NCBI RefSeq assembly: GCF_000003815.2
Contig: NC_049982.1
Location: forward strand, 31,852,560-31,916,559
DNA length: 64,000 bases
From: Branchiostoma floridae
Taxonomy: Eukaryota; Chordata; Leptocardii; Amphioxiformes; Branchiostomatidae
Reading direction: 5' to 3'
In this document: piece by piece, positions 35,001 through 45,400 of the stretch
How positions within the stretch are numbered: position 1 is the stretch's first letter
How the letters are laid out: each line of letters starts with the position of its first letter
The notes under the pieces: model-generated
The model's database searches: none
What the model saw: the letters and a program-made list of their open reading frames with translations, nothing else
What the model was told of the DNA's origin: nothing
Program-made: the position numbers and the translations under genes

Positions 35001-35423
35001 ACACAAACACATGCATGCCCATGCATATATATACACATACACACAGTCACTAACTCACACACACACATATACACACACACTTTCAAATGCTCCACATATG
35101 TACATGTATGTAAAGCCAGAGAATCATGGTATCATATGACCCTGCTGAAGGGCAGTATATTCTGTGTGTGGATAAGAGCAAAATCTGTTGCATGATTAAC
35201 ATAAAACACGTTGCCTTGTAACCAATCCCAACCCTCCTGTTGTCCCCAGGATGTGTCCGGTGCCCTGAGTGTGGAGCAGGTTGGCTCAGCTCTGGACCTC
35301 GGGTCCTGCCGTTCCAACAGAGCTGCCCACATCCTGCCAACAGAGGTGCCGCCAGGCCTCCCCACCAAGACAGACAGCACAAAAAAGGCAGAGGAAATGC
35401 TGTCAACTCTGTCTAGGAGCTGA
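32058..35423 (+). CDS. ARL10: ARL10-like membrane-anchored ARF-family GTPase
   Basis: Four exons: 32058-32246, 32859-33021, 34233-34414 and 35250-35423, giving 235 aa (human ARL10 is, as I recall, about 244). An N-terminal membrane segment (about 18-36) is followed by an Arg-rich stop (RRRR) and an acidic linker. This replaces the usual myristoylated helix and is typical of ARL10. The G domain has GLDGVGKS (73-80), a threonine in the switch I region (PTEGFN), IGG at switch II (118-120) and NKQD (176-179), the last split across the exon 3/4 border. The switch II Gln of classic ARFs is absent (IGGTEN), as in vertebrate ARL10. Substrate GTP is expected; cellular partners are unknown. Exon 3 is partly duplicated in the following intron. 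The coding sequence ends 27 bp before a MITE. Confidence 0.93.
33125..33905. mobile_element. Inverted-repeat element in ARL10 intron 2, carrying a nested MITE
   Basis: Left GGGGTACCATCCAGGTAGTAG pairs with right CTACTCCCGGATGGTACCC. Inner arms AATTAAGGAGTGGGTTCTAG and AACCCATTTCTTAATTCGC also pair. A related element lies at 58985-59366. A second element (33205-33556) is nested within it. Confidence 0.7.
33205..33556. mobile_element. CAGGGCTCTAGCCAGC element, nested
   Basis: Left GCAGGGCTCTAGCCAGCGTC; right GAGCTGGCTAGAGCCCTGG. The interior carries repeated CCGTCAA / TTGACGGA motifs. Terminal sequence is shared with the elements at 36229, 39957 and 44966. Confidence 0.75.
34440..35090. repeat. 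(CA)n/(CATA)n microsatellite tract in ARL10 intron 3
   Basis: Several hundred bases of ACAC/ACATAC repeats with scattered ATGTACA. Open frames across it are artefacts. Confidence 0.95.
34498..34599 (+). pseudogene. Partial tandem copy of ARL10 exon 3 end and donor
   Basis: Repeats the sequence starting at 34367 (ACCCAGCTCTGAAGGGTG through AACAAGCAGGTGGGTGCTGA and ATACAAGTAATGAATTACA), shifted 131 bp downstream. It has no acceptor and no 5' half of the exon. Reading from exon 3 into it meets a stop, so it is not a usable exon. The two base differences within the coding part are synonymous. Confidence 0.85.
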
Positions 35424-35449
35424 TGTAGTTAACTTAAAGATCACCCTTA
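35424..35449 (+). other. Start of ARL10 3' UTR
   Basis: Short unique sequence between the ARL10 stop and the MITE at 35450. The 3' UTR must either end here or run through the MITE. Confidence 0.5.
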
Positions 35450-35670
35450 CGGCGCGGTCACTTACATGTAGGTCGTGCGATCGTTGTACGATTTGGAAGC
35501 CATAGGATTTTCAAGCAGGGCATGACGGAACCAACCACTGACATGGATCCAAAACAGCATTTTGTGAACCAAAACAGTTGAACTTTGCAGGTGACGTACA
35601 TTTTGGTCCTCAAAAATGCCCGAAGTTAGTGATCGTACAACGATCGCACGACCTATATGTGACCGCGCCC
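35450..35670. mobile_element. GGCGCGGTCACATAGGTCG MITE, copy 2
   Basis: Left GGCGCGGTCACTTACATGTAG(GTCGTGCGATCG) and right CGATCGCACGACCTATATG(TGACCGCGCC). CTTAC-like flanks on both sides suggest a target duplication. It lies in the ARL10 3' flank or 3' UTR. Confidence 0.85.
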
Positions 35671-35879
35671 TTACATAGGCATTGATGGCTATGCATCTAT
35701 CTTGCAGTGCTGTCAGAAGGCCTGGGAGTATATAGGGAATAGGGAGTGGTCAGCGAACAGTAGTTGCAATATGCAACTTACGTCTTCAGCACACTTTAGA
35801 GCATTTTCACATGACGTGCTGACTTTGTCTGCTGACATGCTGGTGTCTCTATTTGCATATGGGGTGTCGTAGCTCACTC

Positions 35880-35996
35880 AATTGCTTGGAACATTGAAAT
35901 ATCTTGGAGCATTGAAATATCTTGGAACATTGAAATATCTTGGAACATTGAAATATCTTGGAACATTGAAATATCTTGGAACATTGAAATATCTTC
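35880..35996. repeat. 18-bp minisatellite
   Basis: Six to seven copies of CTTGGAACATTGAAATAT. The unit length is a multiple of three, so it reads as an open LGTLKY repeat, with no sign of a gene. Confidence 0.95.
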
Positions 35997-36015
35997 TGAT
36001 CCTTTCAACAACTAC

Positions 36016-36120
36016 TATTGTAAATGCAGAAATATGTTTGCGGCTTTCGTGGTGGTCGCTTTACATGCAAACGCAAAACCGACGCAACAATTTTCCATTA
36101 CGGTGTGTGGCTACATTATA
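36016..36120. mobile_element. TACTGTAAATGC MITE, truncated copy
   Basis: Begins ATTGTAAATGCAGAAATATG, then TTTGCGG..CGTGGTGG. Lacks the right half. Confidence 0.5.
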
Positions 36121-36228
36121 TCATTATGAGTAGCCAAATCCCTTGGCAAATATTCTCCCCATAGCCAGTGTAGTTAGTCTGGTAAAGACGAAACGGCTAC
36201 AATAGAGAATACCCAGGGTCAGGGTTCT

Positions 36229-36553
36229 AGCCAGGATTTCATTTTAGCGTAGTGGGAATGGCATGGTAGCAAAGCGACCCATCAGGAGATTGATGAGATT
36301 TTGACAATGTTGAGTTAAAAGTTGGCACTCTGTTAACATCACGTAATTTGAAGGATTTTTGGTCAGTTTTGAATGGCATATCATCATTTTTCATTGTTCA
36401 GACATTGATTAGACATTGTTGAACAAGCAAATGATAGCAAAGCACCACTACACTAGTTAAAAATTAGCGTTGTGGCCCTTATTTTAGCGTAGTGGTCACA
36501 AATTTTAGCGTAGTGGCCCACTACGCTAAAATGCACTAGCGAGAACCCTGGCT
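36229..36553. mobile_element. CAGGGTTCTAGCCAGG element with TTAGCGTAGTGG core
   Basis: Left TCAGGGTTCTAGCCAGGAT; right CTAGCGAGAACCCTGGC. The core repeats TTTTAGCGTAGTGG four times, one of them inverted. Confidence 0.7.
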
Positions 36554-38834
36554 GTGTATGCTTAAACTGCAGTCAGTCAAAATGCAAACAGGGATATCAA
36601 CATGGTGTCAGACATATGGAAAGTGAATGAACACACTGTAAAGACACATATACATGGCACCAAATTTGTTCTACTTTGTAAATGACTTGTGGTGTGATTA
36701 AGTTTAAAGGATGTTGTCTGCTGATTGTCAGATTTCACATGATATTTTTTAAGAGAGATGGGTGTTTCTTGTTTACATACCTGTGGCAGCTTGACATTTT
36801 TGTTTTAAGTGATTGTGACAACAAATTGCAACGTTCCCTGAGTACAATAAGAGATCGAGAGGTCACGGTTGGATTCCCAGCATTGCTAAATGTTGGGCCA
36901 TACCTCGGGAGATATGGAATACCTTGTGTTGTATCCTATATCAAACATCTATGTTCATTGAATAATACTTAAAGGTAGAATGTAAACAAGTTGTGTTTTG
37001 GGTGTCGTTTGTGACACAATCACTTAAACTTTAGCAAACAACCTCCAGTTCAAGATATTTGGCTTTTAAGCTTAATCTGCTATGTATATTTTTTGGTGGT
37101 ATTATTATTTTTATTATTATTATTATTACAAGAGGGAAATCTGGGCCTACAGTGCACAGCATAGCTGCTGTGAACTGAGCTATGTGTCATGCCTAAACTA
37201 GAAATTCATTTGTGCCCCCACTTTGATTTCCATCAATTAACATGTGCCCTCAAACAGGGCATATCAAATCTTTGACATCATTCCAGTGAAGTAGCAAGTA
37301 CATCGCTTTTGACATATCAATGCTTCTTAATTAACTGGCTGTAAAAGACCTCCATGTAAGTACTGTAATGTATACTAGTATTTTTATCACTTTGTTTGGT
37401 GTGTTTTTTGAGTACAAGCAACGATATGTGACTATTTGTATGGACTTGGAAATGAAAATACATGTATATTAAGACAAGAAACTGTTATTTCCACTAACCA
37501 TAGCCTATCTGTTTAGAAGATATTCTAAAAAGTGTTTGAGTGAAGAATTATGAAATGTATCTAAAGTACAAGATGTTGAAGTGCTATACTATGTATTTGG
37601 GCCCAGGAATTGCTTCCCAGACAAAGGAAAAGTTTTACTTAATGCTGTTGATTGTGCAGAAAGTACAGTTATGATGTTTTTTTTAGTCTGTATATAGTCC
37701 AACATATTGTTGTGACAGTCACAGTTGGTATGTTTCAGGCCCACACTATGCTAGCCTTAGGGAAAGCCAAGCATTGGGAATATATTGGTGACATGATAAA
37801 CTTAAAAAACAGATGATTTTTGCCTAGTATGTTAAGGGACCAAGGTTACCTTCTTAACTTACCTGTCTTGTCAGGTAGGTATGGTTCAGTGTTACCTGTG
37901 CTACTTACTCATTTGTATGAGCGAAAAAAAAATACATGCAATCACTGTTGTTGACACGTAAATAAACTTGTATCTGTTCATGTAGACTTTCATGTTGACT
38001 TTTCACTGGTGTTTAATGAGTTTTTAGGAATGTCCAATCAGAAGGAGAGTTCACAGAACATTGACCAATCAGAATAACACCAAGCAGGAAGGAATGATCA
38101 TACCCAGCAGGGAGGAATGTTCAATACAGTGGAATTTTGAAAAGATTTGACATGCCAAGATTGCAATGTGACGAATATTTTATGGAAAAATGGTTTCAAA
38201 ATGAAATCTATAATCTTTTGTACCAAAAAGGCAAATGCTTTGTTTACTCGGTGGCCTTATTCAGTGGTTATAGCAAATGACCAGGCATTAAGACACCATA
38301 TACACCTCAGGGCAGGTCATTAACCCTTTATTGACTTTGTACTAGGATGCTGTACTATACGTAATCTACATTAACACGAATAGCGTATATGAAAGATAAC
38401 ATTTTCTTGCTCACTTCTCCACTGCAAACTGTATTTCCATTGTGTGGCTACTTCTGTTTTAAGTACAAACTACTGACTTTTGCCATGTCAAATTTAGGTG
38501 CCACGAATTAAAATGAGTTAACAATACAGTCAAACCTGTACAAATGGTCACTTTTTGGTGGTTTAAGCAATTTTTCCCATTGACACAAACAAGTGATGAA
38601 CCTTGCCTATAGTGACAGTGTCCACATCGATTTCATCCTCAAGTCTTGTAGTCAAGTCAAAAACTGTGTACTAGTAGGCTTCTGCCGTCCCCCATGCATG
38701 AATTTCTATTCTGTATATCAATTTGTTTTTAAACCACGTAATATGTGCAAATAAATAAAGAACAAAGTGATCTCCTTTGGCAGTTTTGACTGTAGTTGCA
38801 CATGTACTGATCTCATACAGGTTAGTCTTAGCTA
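36554..38834. other. ARL10/METTL17 convergent intergenic region
   Basis: No gene recognised. Contains a short (TTA)n at about 37105-37128, candidate AATAAA signals on the plus strand (for example about 37966 and 38752), and the dispersed repeat at 38024-38335. Confidence 0.4.
38024..38335. repeat. Dispersed repeat, copy 2 (first copy at 2558)
   Basis: Same block order as 2558-2850, from GAGAGTTCACAGAACATTGACC to CAGGTCATTAACCCTTTA. The internal palindrome is only partly retained (TTCAGTGGTTATAGC). Confidence 0.65.
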
Positions 38835-41581
38835 CTACTCTGAGTCTGAGGCAGAAGCTACATCCTCTACTGTCTCTATAGGTGGCCACCCTGGCAGCAT
38901 GTCCCCCCACTCGCTCATCCGGGCACACCTGTACAGCGGCTTCCCGTGCTTCCTACCGGTTAGAACCGCATCCTGAAGCTGTCCGTTCCCCAGGCACATC
39001 CTACAGTGGACGTGCCGCGGGCGCCTCAGCACCGGCCGCACGATCCTCGGCCACCTGATTGACTCCTCACTCCTCTGCCCCTTACGCAGCACAACATACG
39101 AGAAGGTTTCGAACAAGGAAGAGTTACCGTCGCTCTTTGGCGGCACTGGCATGAAGTTAGGAGGTTGGTAAGACTGCTGAAAGTTGCAGGGTGTTCTGGA
39201 ATTGTCTGCAAGACGAGGGCATGATGTGTCGTGTGGACATGGGGAGAACACATGAGCACTGGGCTGGTCACTTGACTGTGGCTGGTCACTCGACTGTGGC
39301 TGGTCACTCGACTGTGGCTGGTCACTCGACTGTGGCTGGTCACTCGACTGTGGCTGGTCATTCAACAGTGGCTGGTCACTCAACTGTGGATGGTCACTCG
39401 ACTGTGACTGGTCTGGACCAGCAGACTCATCTTCAACATCCGGGTCAAGGACATCTGAGAACAAAGAAATGAAAGATCAGTTCCCAAAGAATCTTTTTTT
39501 CTAGTGCAGTACTGTTAGAAAAAGTATTTTTTGAGCTTATCAATATGTTATTGGCTATATATAACTTATAAGTCATACAAATTGCAACTAAACTGAAGAC
39601 AGAGAGGTTTTGTTTTGCAGGACAGGTGGTTTCCAAAAAAGGTTTCTGCCAGTCAAGCATGGATTTTTGCTTAGCTACCCATCAATGTTCACTCCCCATT
39701 TCACCAGTTTTTCCCCATAGTATTCTACATGGTTTCAATCTGAATAGGATCACATGGTTGCTAAGTGTCAGAGTGCTAAGTGTCAAAGTTCATCATGATT
39801 TCCCAACAGCTATTGGGAAAAACAGTAGCATGTAAGCCCTTTCACAGAGATCAGAACGCATGTGCGGCAAATGGAATTCTAGGTAAAGATAAAGGCCCAC
39901 AAAAAGTAAACAACCCCATGAGAACATTGTCATACAAATCGATACAATGGTTGAGCAGGGCTCGAAATACATTTTTGGGAATAGGTGCACTGGTGCACCC
40001 AACCTAGAAAATTGGGTGCACCAAAATATTTTTGGGTGCACCACATAAAATAATGTCGAATATCAGAATAACCTAATTGCAAACCTACTAAAGTAGTAAT
40101 TTTAACGGCTTTCTTCAGAAATCGGAAGTACCATGACAGACATTTTATCATCTTTCTAACACATAGATGTCAAGAATATGGTGTTAACTTAGTATACTGA
40201 CATCTTTACATACATAAGCCTATGAAAATATTTGGGTACACCCTGTGCACCCACAGAAAAAAATGGGGTGCACAGCTCCTATTTTGGGTGCACCTGGGTG
40301 CACAAAACCCCAGTATTCCCAGCCCTGTTGAGACAAGGACTGTTCCTTTTTCAAGGCCTTTACCTTTGACATATGTCCTGTTGCCGCACATGCATTTTGA
40401 TCTCTGAAAGGGCTTATTGCTTATGCTGGCAATCAAGCTCATTTTAGCCAGTAAAAACTTTGACCATAGGCTTAGACCACAATGCAGAACACTGCACATG
40501 CACACTTGAACTGTGAAATGCCTTATTGGTGGTACCAACCTTCTGTCAGTGTTCCCCTGATACTAGCCTTGCCACTGAGCACCAGATCTCTTGCCTCCAT
40601 CACCATCTTGTGTCCTTCGTTTGTTCCATTCTCCACGATCACCAGGAACTGCGAAGTCTTCCTCCACAGCCTGCGTACCACCCTCATCCTCTGTACCGCG
40701 CTCGGCTGTTCGCTCAGCGAGTACGCGCACACCACCAGGTCGTGCTTGATGTTCGGATTCGGCAGCTCGTACTGTCTGAAGAAGATGTTTGGGTGGAGAA
40801 GCTTCCCGTTTTCTTCGCCACCCCTCAAGAGGAGTTCTGCGAGGTCGTTCATAGACGACGATGTATCGAAACAAGAGTACTCTCTCAGCCAGTGCCCCCA
40901 GATAGTATGAGCAGCCCATACAGTCATCCCTGCTCCCGAACCGTAGTCCATCAATGTCATAGGGCGGAATTTGGGTTCTCGCTTACTGAGCTCCGCGAGT
41001 ACGCGATAAGTGGCGGCGTACACACCCGGCGCCTTCCCCACGAGATATGCCAACCCTGTTGCCTGATTCCACGTTACAGGCTGCCAGTGGTACAGCTGTT
41101 GCTGCACTTTTTTCATGACTTTACGCTCAACTTTCTTCTGCTGTATTCGTGCCTTTTCATCCATCAGATTCTCCTCCTCTTGGAGTAGGCCTTGCTGGGT
41201 GTACTCTTCTGCAATCTCTTGTGCTTTCCTTCTGACTTCAGCGTCTTCAACGGGCCGCTTTCTACTCCACAGGTAGTTCGTAAGATACGTGGCGTTCTGT
41301 TTCAACTGATTTGCAGGCGCGCCCGTGCGTTGTAAGGTTGTTTCTACCGCCTCCACGAGTCGTTCAGGCAGACGCACCGTCTTCACGTGCAGTTTTCCTG
41401 GGTGTTTCTTCGGCTTCGTATTCCCCAGAATGTCCACGATGTCACTTCCTGCTAAGCCTGGTGCTTGTTGGGAGCTAGATTGTACCACTGCACTGGTTTT
41501 AAACCTATGCTGGGCGAAAGCGACACGAAAATGCCAACAAAATCGGAGCAAAACGTGTTTCTTCGTGATGGAGGCAGCCAT
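38835..41581 (-). CDS. METTL17: METTL17 (mitochondrial Rsm22-like, mitoribosome small-subunit assembly)
   Basis: Two exons. Exon 1 is 41581 to about 40540 and exon 2 is 39454-38835, giving about 553 aa. The exon 1 donor is ambiguous: GAAG|GTTGGT at 40540 is favoured, while A|GTATCA at 40564 keeps the same phase. The N terminus (MAASITKK..) is basic and suits a mitochondrial presequence. A class I methyltransferase glycine motif is at 212-218 (DYGSGAG), followed by LVVCAYSLSE. The Fe-S cysteines known from METTL17/Rsm22 are visible as CPHDTSC..PC and HVHCRMC in exon 2, and the LYRCAR..WGDMLPGW end is typical. The human protein is about 456 aa; the extra length is largely an in-frame 18-bp minisatellite just before the first cysteine. 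The family assists assembly and quality control of the mitochondrial 28S subunit. It diverges from PEBP1. Confidence 0.93.
39256..39412 (-). repeat. 18-bp minisatellite inside METTL17 coding sequence
   Basis: About eight to nine copies of GACTGTGGCTGGTCACTC (plus strand), read on the minus strand as DQPQSS hexapeptides. Five central copies are identical and the edge copies are diverged, as expected from recent expansion. All units preserve the frame. Confidence 0.95.
39957..40330. mobile_element. CAGGGCTCGAAAT element with GGTGCACC core, copy 1
   Basis: Left GCAGGGCTCGAAATACATT; right ATTCCCAGCCCTG. GGGTGCACC / GGTGCACCC motifs recur at both ends. A close relative lies at 44966-45289. Lies in the METTL17 intron. 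Confidence 0.75.
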
Positions 41582-41592
41582 CTTGAAAAATG

Positions 41593-41605
41593 TGACCTCT
41601 GACCT
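41593..41605 (-). promoter_or_regulatory. DR1 nuclear-receptor-type site 1
   Basis: TGACCTCTGACCT, i.e. AGGTCA-G-AGGTCA on the minus strand: two perfect half-sites with 1-bp spacing (HNF4/RXR/COUP-TF class). It lies just upstream of the METTL17 ATG, probably in its 5' UTR or promoter. Confidence 0.5.
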
Positions 41606-41753
41606 TGGAATGAAGCCTAATAACTTCTTTGACGAAGAACCAAATCCTTTATGACAACTTATAGATGATCTAAGATCCATTACTTTTACATCTAGTATCA
41701 AAGATATTTGAGAAAAATAGAGTATTCAAGTGTTTTTTTTACTTGAGTTAGCG

Positions 41754-41766
41754 TGACCTTTGACCT
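41754..41766 (-). promoter_or_regulatory. DR1 nuclear-receptor-type site 2
   Basis: TGACCTTTGACCT, i.e. AGGTCAAAGGTCA, the textbook DR1. It lies 148 bp from site 1 in the METTL17/PEBP1 divergent region. Confidence 0.5.
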
Positions 41767-42419
41767 CCCTGACACAACTAGGCCATCACATGGTATCAAG
41801 CACAAGTGAACTGAAGAAGTTCAGGAGGTTTCACCAAGGAGGTTCTTACGTAAGTTTTCCTTAATAATAAGCTATTTAAGTGCTGACAACTTTGAAATGC
41901 AACTGGTCACCAGTCTCTCACATTTATAAAGCAAACCTTAATAGGGAATTCTTTAATATTTCTTCTCTCTTGCAGGGCCTCAAATTATTGCCAGCACAGA
42001 TGATAGTATATTTGCTCTGCTGCTGAGTCATCGTGACACACACTACAAAGTTATCAGTTGTAGTGCACCTGTGTCATAAATGATCTTTGACAACATACCT
42101 AGCGGATCGCTTCTGTATTGCCTCAATCTTGTCTTGCAACGCATTTGGGCATTCTGGTCTTGGTTCAGACTTTTTTGATAATTCATTGGGGGCCGGACGG
42201 ATGTTGGGCAGGCTGCTATAAGCGGGATTTAATCAGGCTAATGTGGCAGCAAAAATGGAAATGTTCTGGATAACGGAATCTTCAACTTATTGACATTTTC
42301 TGCCAATTTATGGCACATATGGGGTTGTGTATTTATGGAAAGAAATCAAATGTTTTGTTTCATCAATATTTTTTGCATCAAGTTTGTTGTATCTAAAATT
42401 GCAATTGTTGTTTCAGATA

Positions 42420-45400
42420 ATGGCTGCTGAAGCATTTAAGAAACACGAGGTCGTTCCAGACGTGATTGACAAAGCTCCATCAAATGTGATAGAGGTAGGT
42501 GTCATAATTAACATCATGGAACTTGTCTGAACTTTAATAACATAATAATTAGCCACTGTGTCAGTACTCTAGTAATGTTCCGGCACCTACAGACCACATC
42601 TAGTGCAGTGATAGACATAATAGAAGACATTACAACAACAACATATCCTTAGAGTACAAATATACAAATTTATTTTGTGCAAAGCCCTGCTGGTCAACCA
42701 ACCGTTGACATAAGATAATCTGTAAACCAAGTTACCAACCGACAGACAGCAATGTAGTTACATCTTAGGCCACACCAATTTAATTTCTTGGTTCACGGAT
42801 TTTTTCATAAAAAATATAGAGCGAGAGGGCGAAATAAAAATAAGAATTGTACTAGTAAAATGGTTGGGGTAAAGGTAATGGCTAATCCAAAACATAAAGA
42901 ATAAAAAGTTTTCAGCTTGAAAAAAGTACGAAAACACTATTACTGTACAGTAACAGCACCTGTACCCACACAAATATAAAGGCCAATTTGCTACACCAGA
43001 AAGTTAGTGAATGGTTTCATTAATGGTGAAAATTTGCTGAGTGGTAATTTTTATTTTTTTTCCAGAAAATAGGAGCGAGCGAATCCGTGAACCAAGAAAT
43101 TAAATTGGTGTGGCCTTACAATAAAATGAAAACAAACACTGTGACCACTTGTGGGGTTGTGTGGCGCAATTGGCAGGGTGCAATAAAAGCAAAAAACTTA
43201 ATGTGCAGTGCCATGTTTTATGCGGTCAACAAACACATTCAATTTTTTGTCCATTTTAAGAACATGTAAAAATGGTGTGCCTAACTTTCAGTAGCTTCCT
43301 AATTCATATCAGATTGATGGGTTGGGTTTTTGTGCACGTTAAAAATTTGCGTGTTTAAAATATGCAAATTAGCTGATTCCCTGGGGATTCAAAAACGTTT
43401 TTGCAGCTTAAAAAAGATGAAACAAAATGAAATTTAAGTATCATTCTAGAGTACAACATTGCTTGCTGTAAATATTCCAGGAGTCTTAAAGTGATTTTTA
43501 GATGTTAAGTTTTAACGCGCAACAAAGGTTGAAATTTGCATGTAAAACAATCTGCTTGAGAAAAGATGAAATGAAGCTTATAGAATGGAGAAAAGCCTCA
43601 AGCTGTTATATTTTACAATACAAAGCCTCATATTAGTAATTTTTCCATGTATATGTGTCAAATTTAAGTGATTTTGAAATATTCTGGATATGCAAATTAA
43701 CCTATTCCCAAGGGACCTAAAAATCAGTGACTTTTCAAACCAAAAATTCAGGTAACAAATGGAAAATCACAAAAAGCGGTCACATTTTTCTGCCAAAGAA
43801 TTTCTCACTACACATTTTCAAAGATATTTCAAGAACTTAAGTTTTAACGCACAGATTTTTAATGCGCACACAGATTTGTAACGCGCAGAAAACCCGTTCC
43901 CAGATTAATTATAGGTGCCAGAAGATGGGGCATAATTTTGATTATACAAAAAAATGTATCATTGCCGTTTCAGCTAAGCTATGGTGCTGTCAAGATTGAA
44001 CAGGGCAACGTGGTCACCCCAACACAGGTTAGACCTAGACAGCTTTTATTGTTCCTTTATTGTTCCTTTTCTGTAGTAATGGTAGTTAATATGTTCCTTT
44101 TCTGTAGTAATGGTAGTTAATATGTTCCTTTTCTGTAGTAATGGTAGTTAATATGTTCCTTTTCTGTAGTAATGGTAGTTAATATGATCCTTTTCTGTAG
44201 TAATGGTAGTTAATATATTCCTTTTCTGTAGTAATGGTAGTTAATATATTCCTTTTCTGTAGTAATGGTAGTTCAAATTCAATATAGCTTTACAATCTGC
44301 ATTGTGCTCCAATTGAGGACAGTATAGGAAATACATGTGTATGTCATAATTCATAAAAATATGTGTTTCTGCAATTGTTGTTCAGGTGAAGGACCGACCA
44401 ACTGTGTTGAACTGGCCAGCTGAAGACGGTGCACTTTATACACTCATCAAAACGGGTAACTTAACTTTTATCTTCTGAATAAACATACCAGTACATGTAC
44501 ATTTATTGGGGGGGAGGGGGGTCGGGAAATTCACCTGGTACGGTCTTAGAGTTATGCGTTTTCCACCCATGTTCCCCTGGAATATCTGAGGTACTGTAAA
44601 TGCAGAAATGTTCGCGGTGGATTAATGTTTGCGGTTTTCGCGGTGACCACTTCACCGCGACATTAAAACCACCGCGAACATTTTTTTCTATTATGGTATT
44701 AGACTGCAGTCTATGGTGCTACCACGAACTTAAAACCACCGCGAAAAGTCCTTTTTTCCGATAACGCAAAATTTAATCCCCACGAACTTAAATGCATTTA
44801 CAGTATCTCAGATTCATCTCAAGCCAAACATTAATATAAATATTTGTACTATCTTTTGGTCAAAATATTTAGGGAGTGCAGCTAATCTCAGATACATTTG
44901 AATACACAACGATAGATGATCCTGAGATACTATGCCACCTGTCTTGGTTAGGTTTTTCTAAATGCAGGGCTCGAAATTCATTTTTGGGATTAGGTGCACT
45001 GGTGCACCCAGCCTAAAAATTTGGGTGCACAAAAAAATTTTGGGGTGCGCCACATAAGATAAAGTATAATATCATAATAACCTAAGTGCAAACCTACTTT
45101 GGAGCATTATTTCTATAACACATAGATGCAAGGAGGTTCCTTTTTCAACTTTCTTGATAGATATCAAGAATATGGCGTTTATTAGTATACTGACACCTTT
45201 ACATACTTAAGCCTATGAAAACATTTTAAGAAATTAGGTGCACAGCTCCTGAATTTTGGGTGCACAAAACCCCATTATTTTGAGCCCTGAAATGTATCTA
45301 CATGTAAGTTTCCGTGGATTTGATTTTGCGGTAGCAGGAAAACAGAGTGTAAAATTGCGGTGGTTCCCAGTAGCACCATAAAATGTAGTCAAATACTGTA

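Larger units (their letters stand above)
41582..42416. promoter_or_regulatory. Shared upstream region of METTL17 and PEBP1
   Basis: Divergent genes start within about 840 bp of each other. PEBP1 coding exon 1 is preceded by an acceptor (GTTTCAG at 42416), so a non-coding PEBP1 exon lies upstream. A plausible one ends at about 41849 before the donor GTAAGT. That would leave only about 200 bp between the two transcripts, as in a bidirectional promoter. Confidence 0.5.

Noticed and set aside
34404-35139. Several 60-98-codon frames rich in His/Thr/Tyr or Cys/Val/Met
   Set aside because: They are read-through of the (CA)n tract in ARL10 intron 3.
39026-39472. Frames with TSHSRV and TVAGHS repeats over the METTL17 minisatellite
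   Set aside because: They are other-frame readings of the 18-bp unit; the DQPQSS frame continues into the conserved Fe-S motif and is the real one.
40526-41188. 220-codon plus-strand frame
   Set aside because: It is antisense to the METTL17 methyltransferase exon and has no family resemblance.
44056-44275. CRISPR-like array
   Set aside because: Units are contiguous with no variable spacers, and the sequence is an intron of a metazoan gene; it is a minisatellite.
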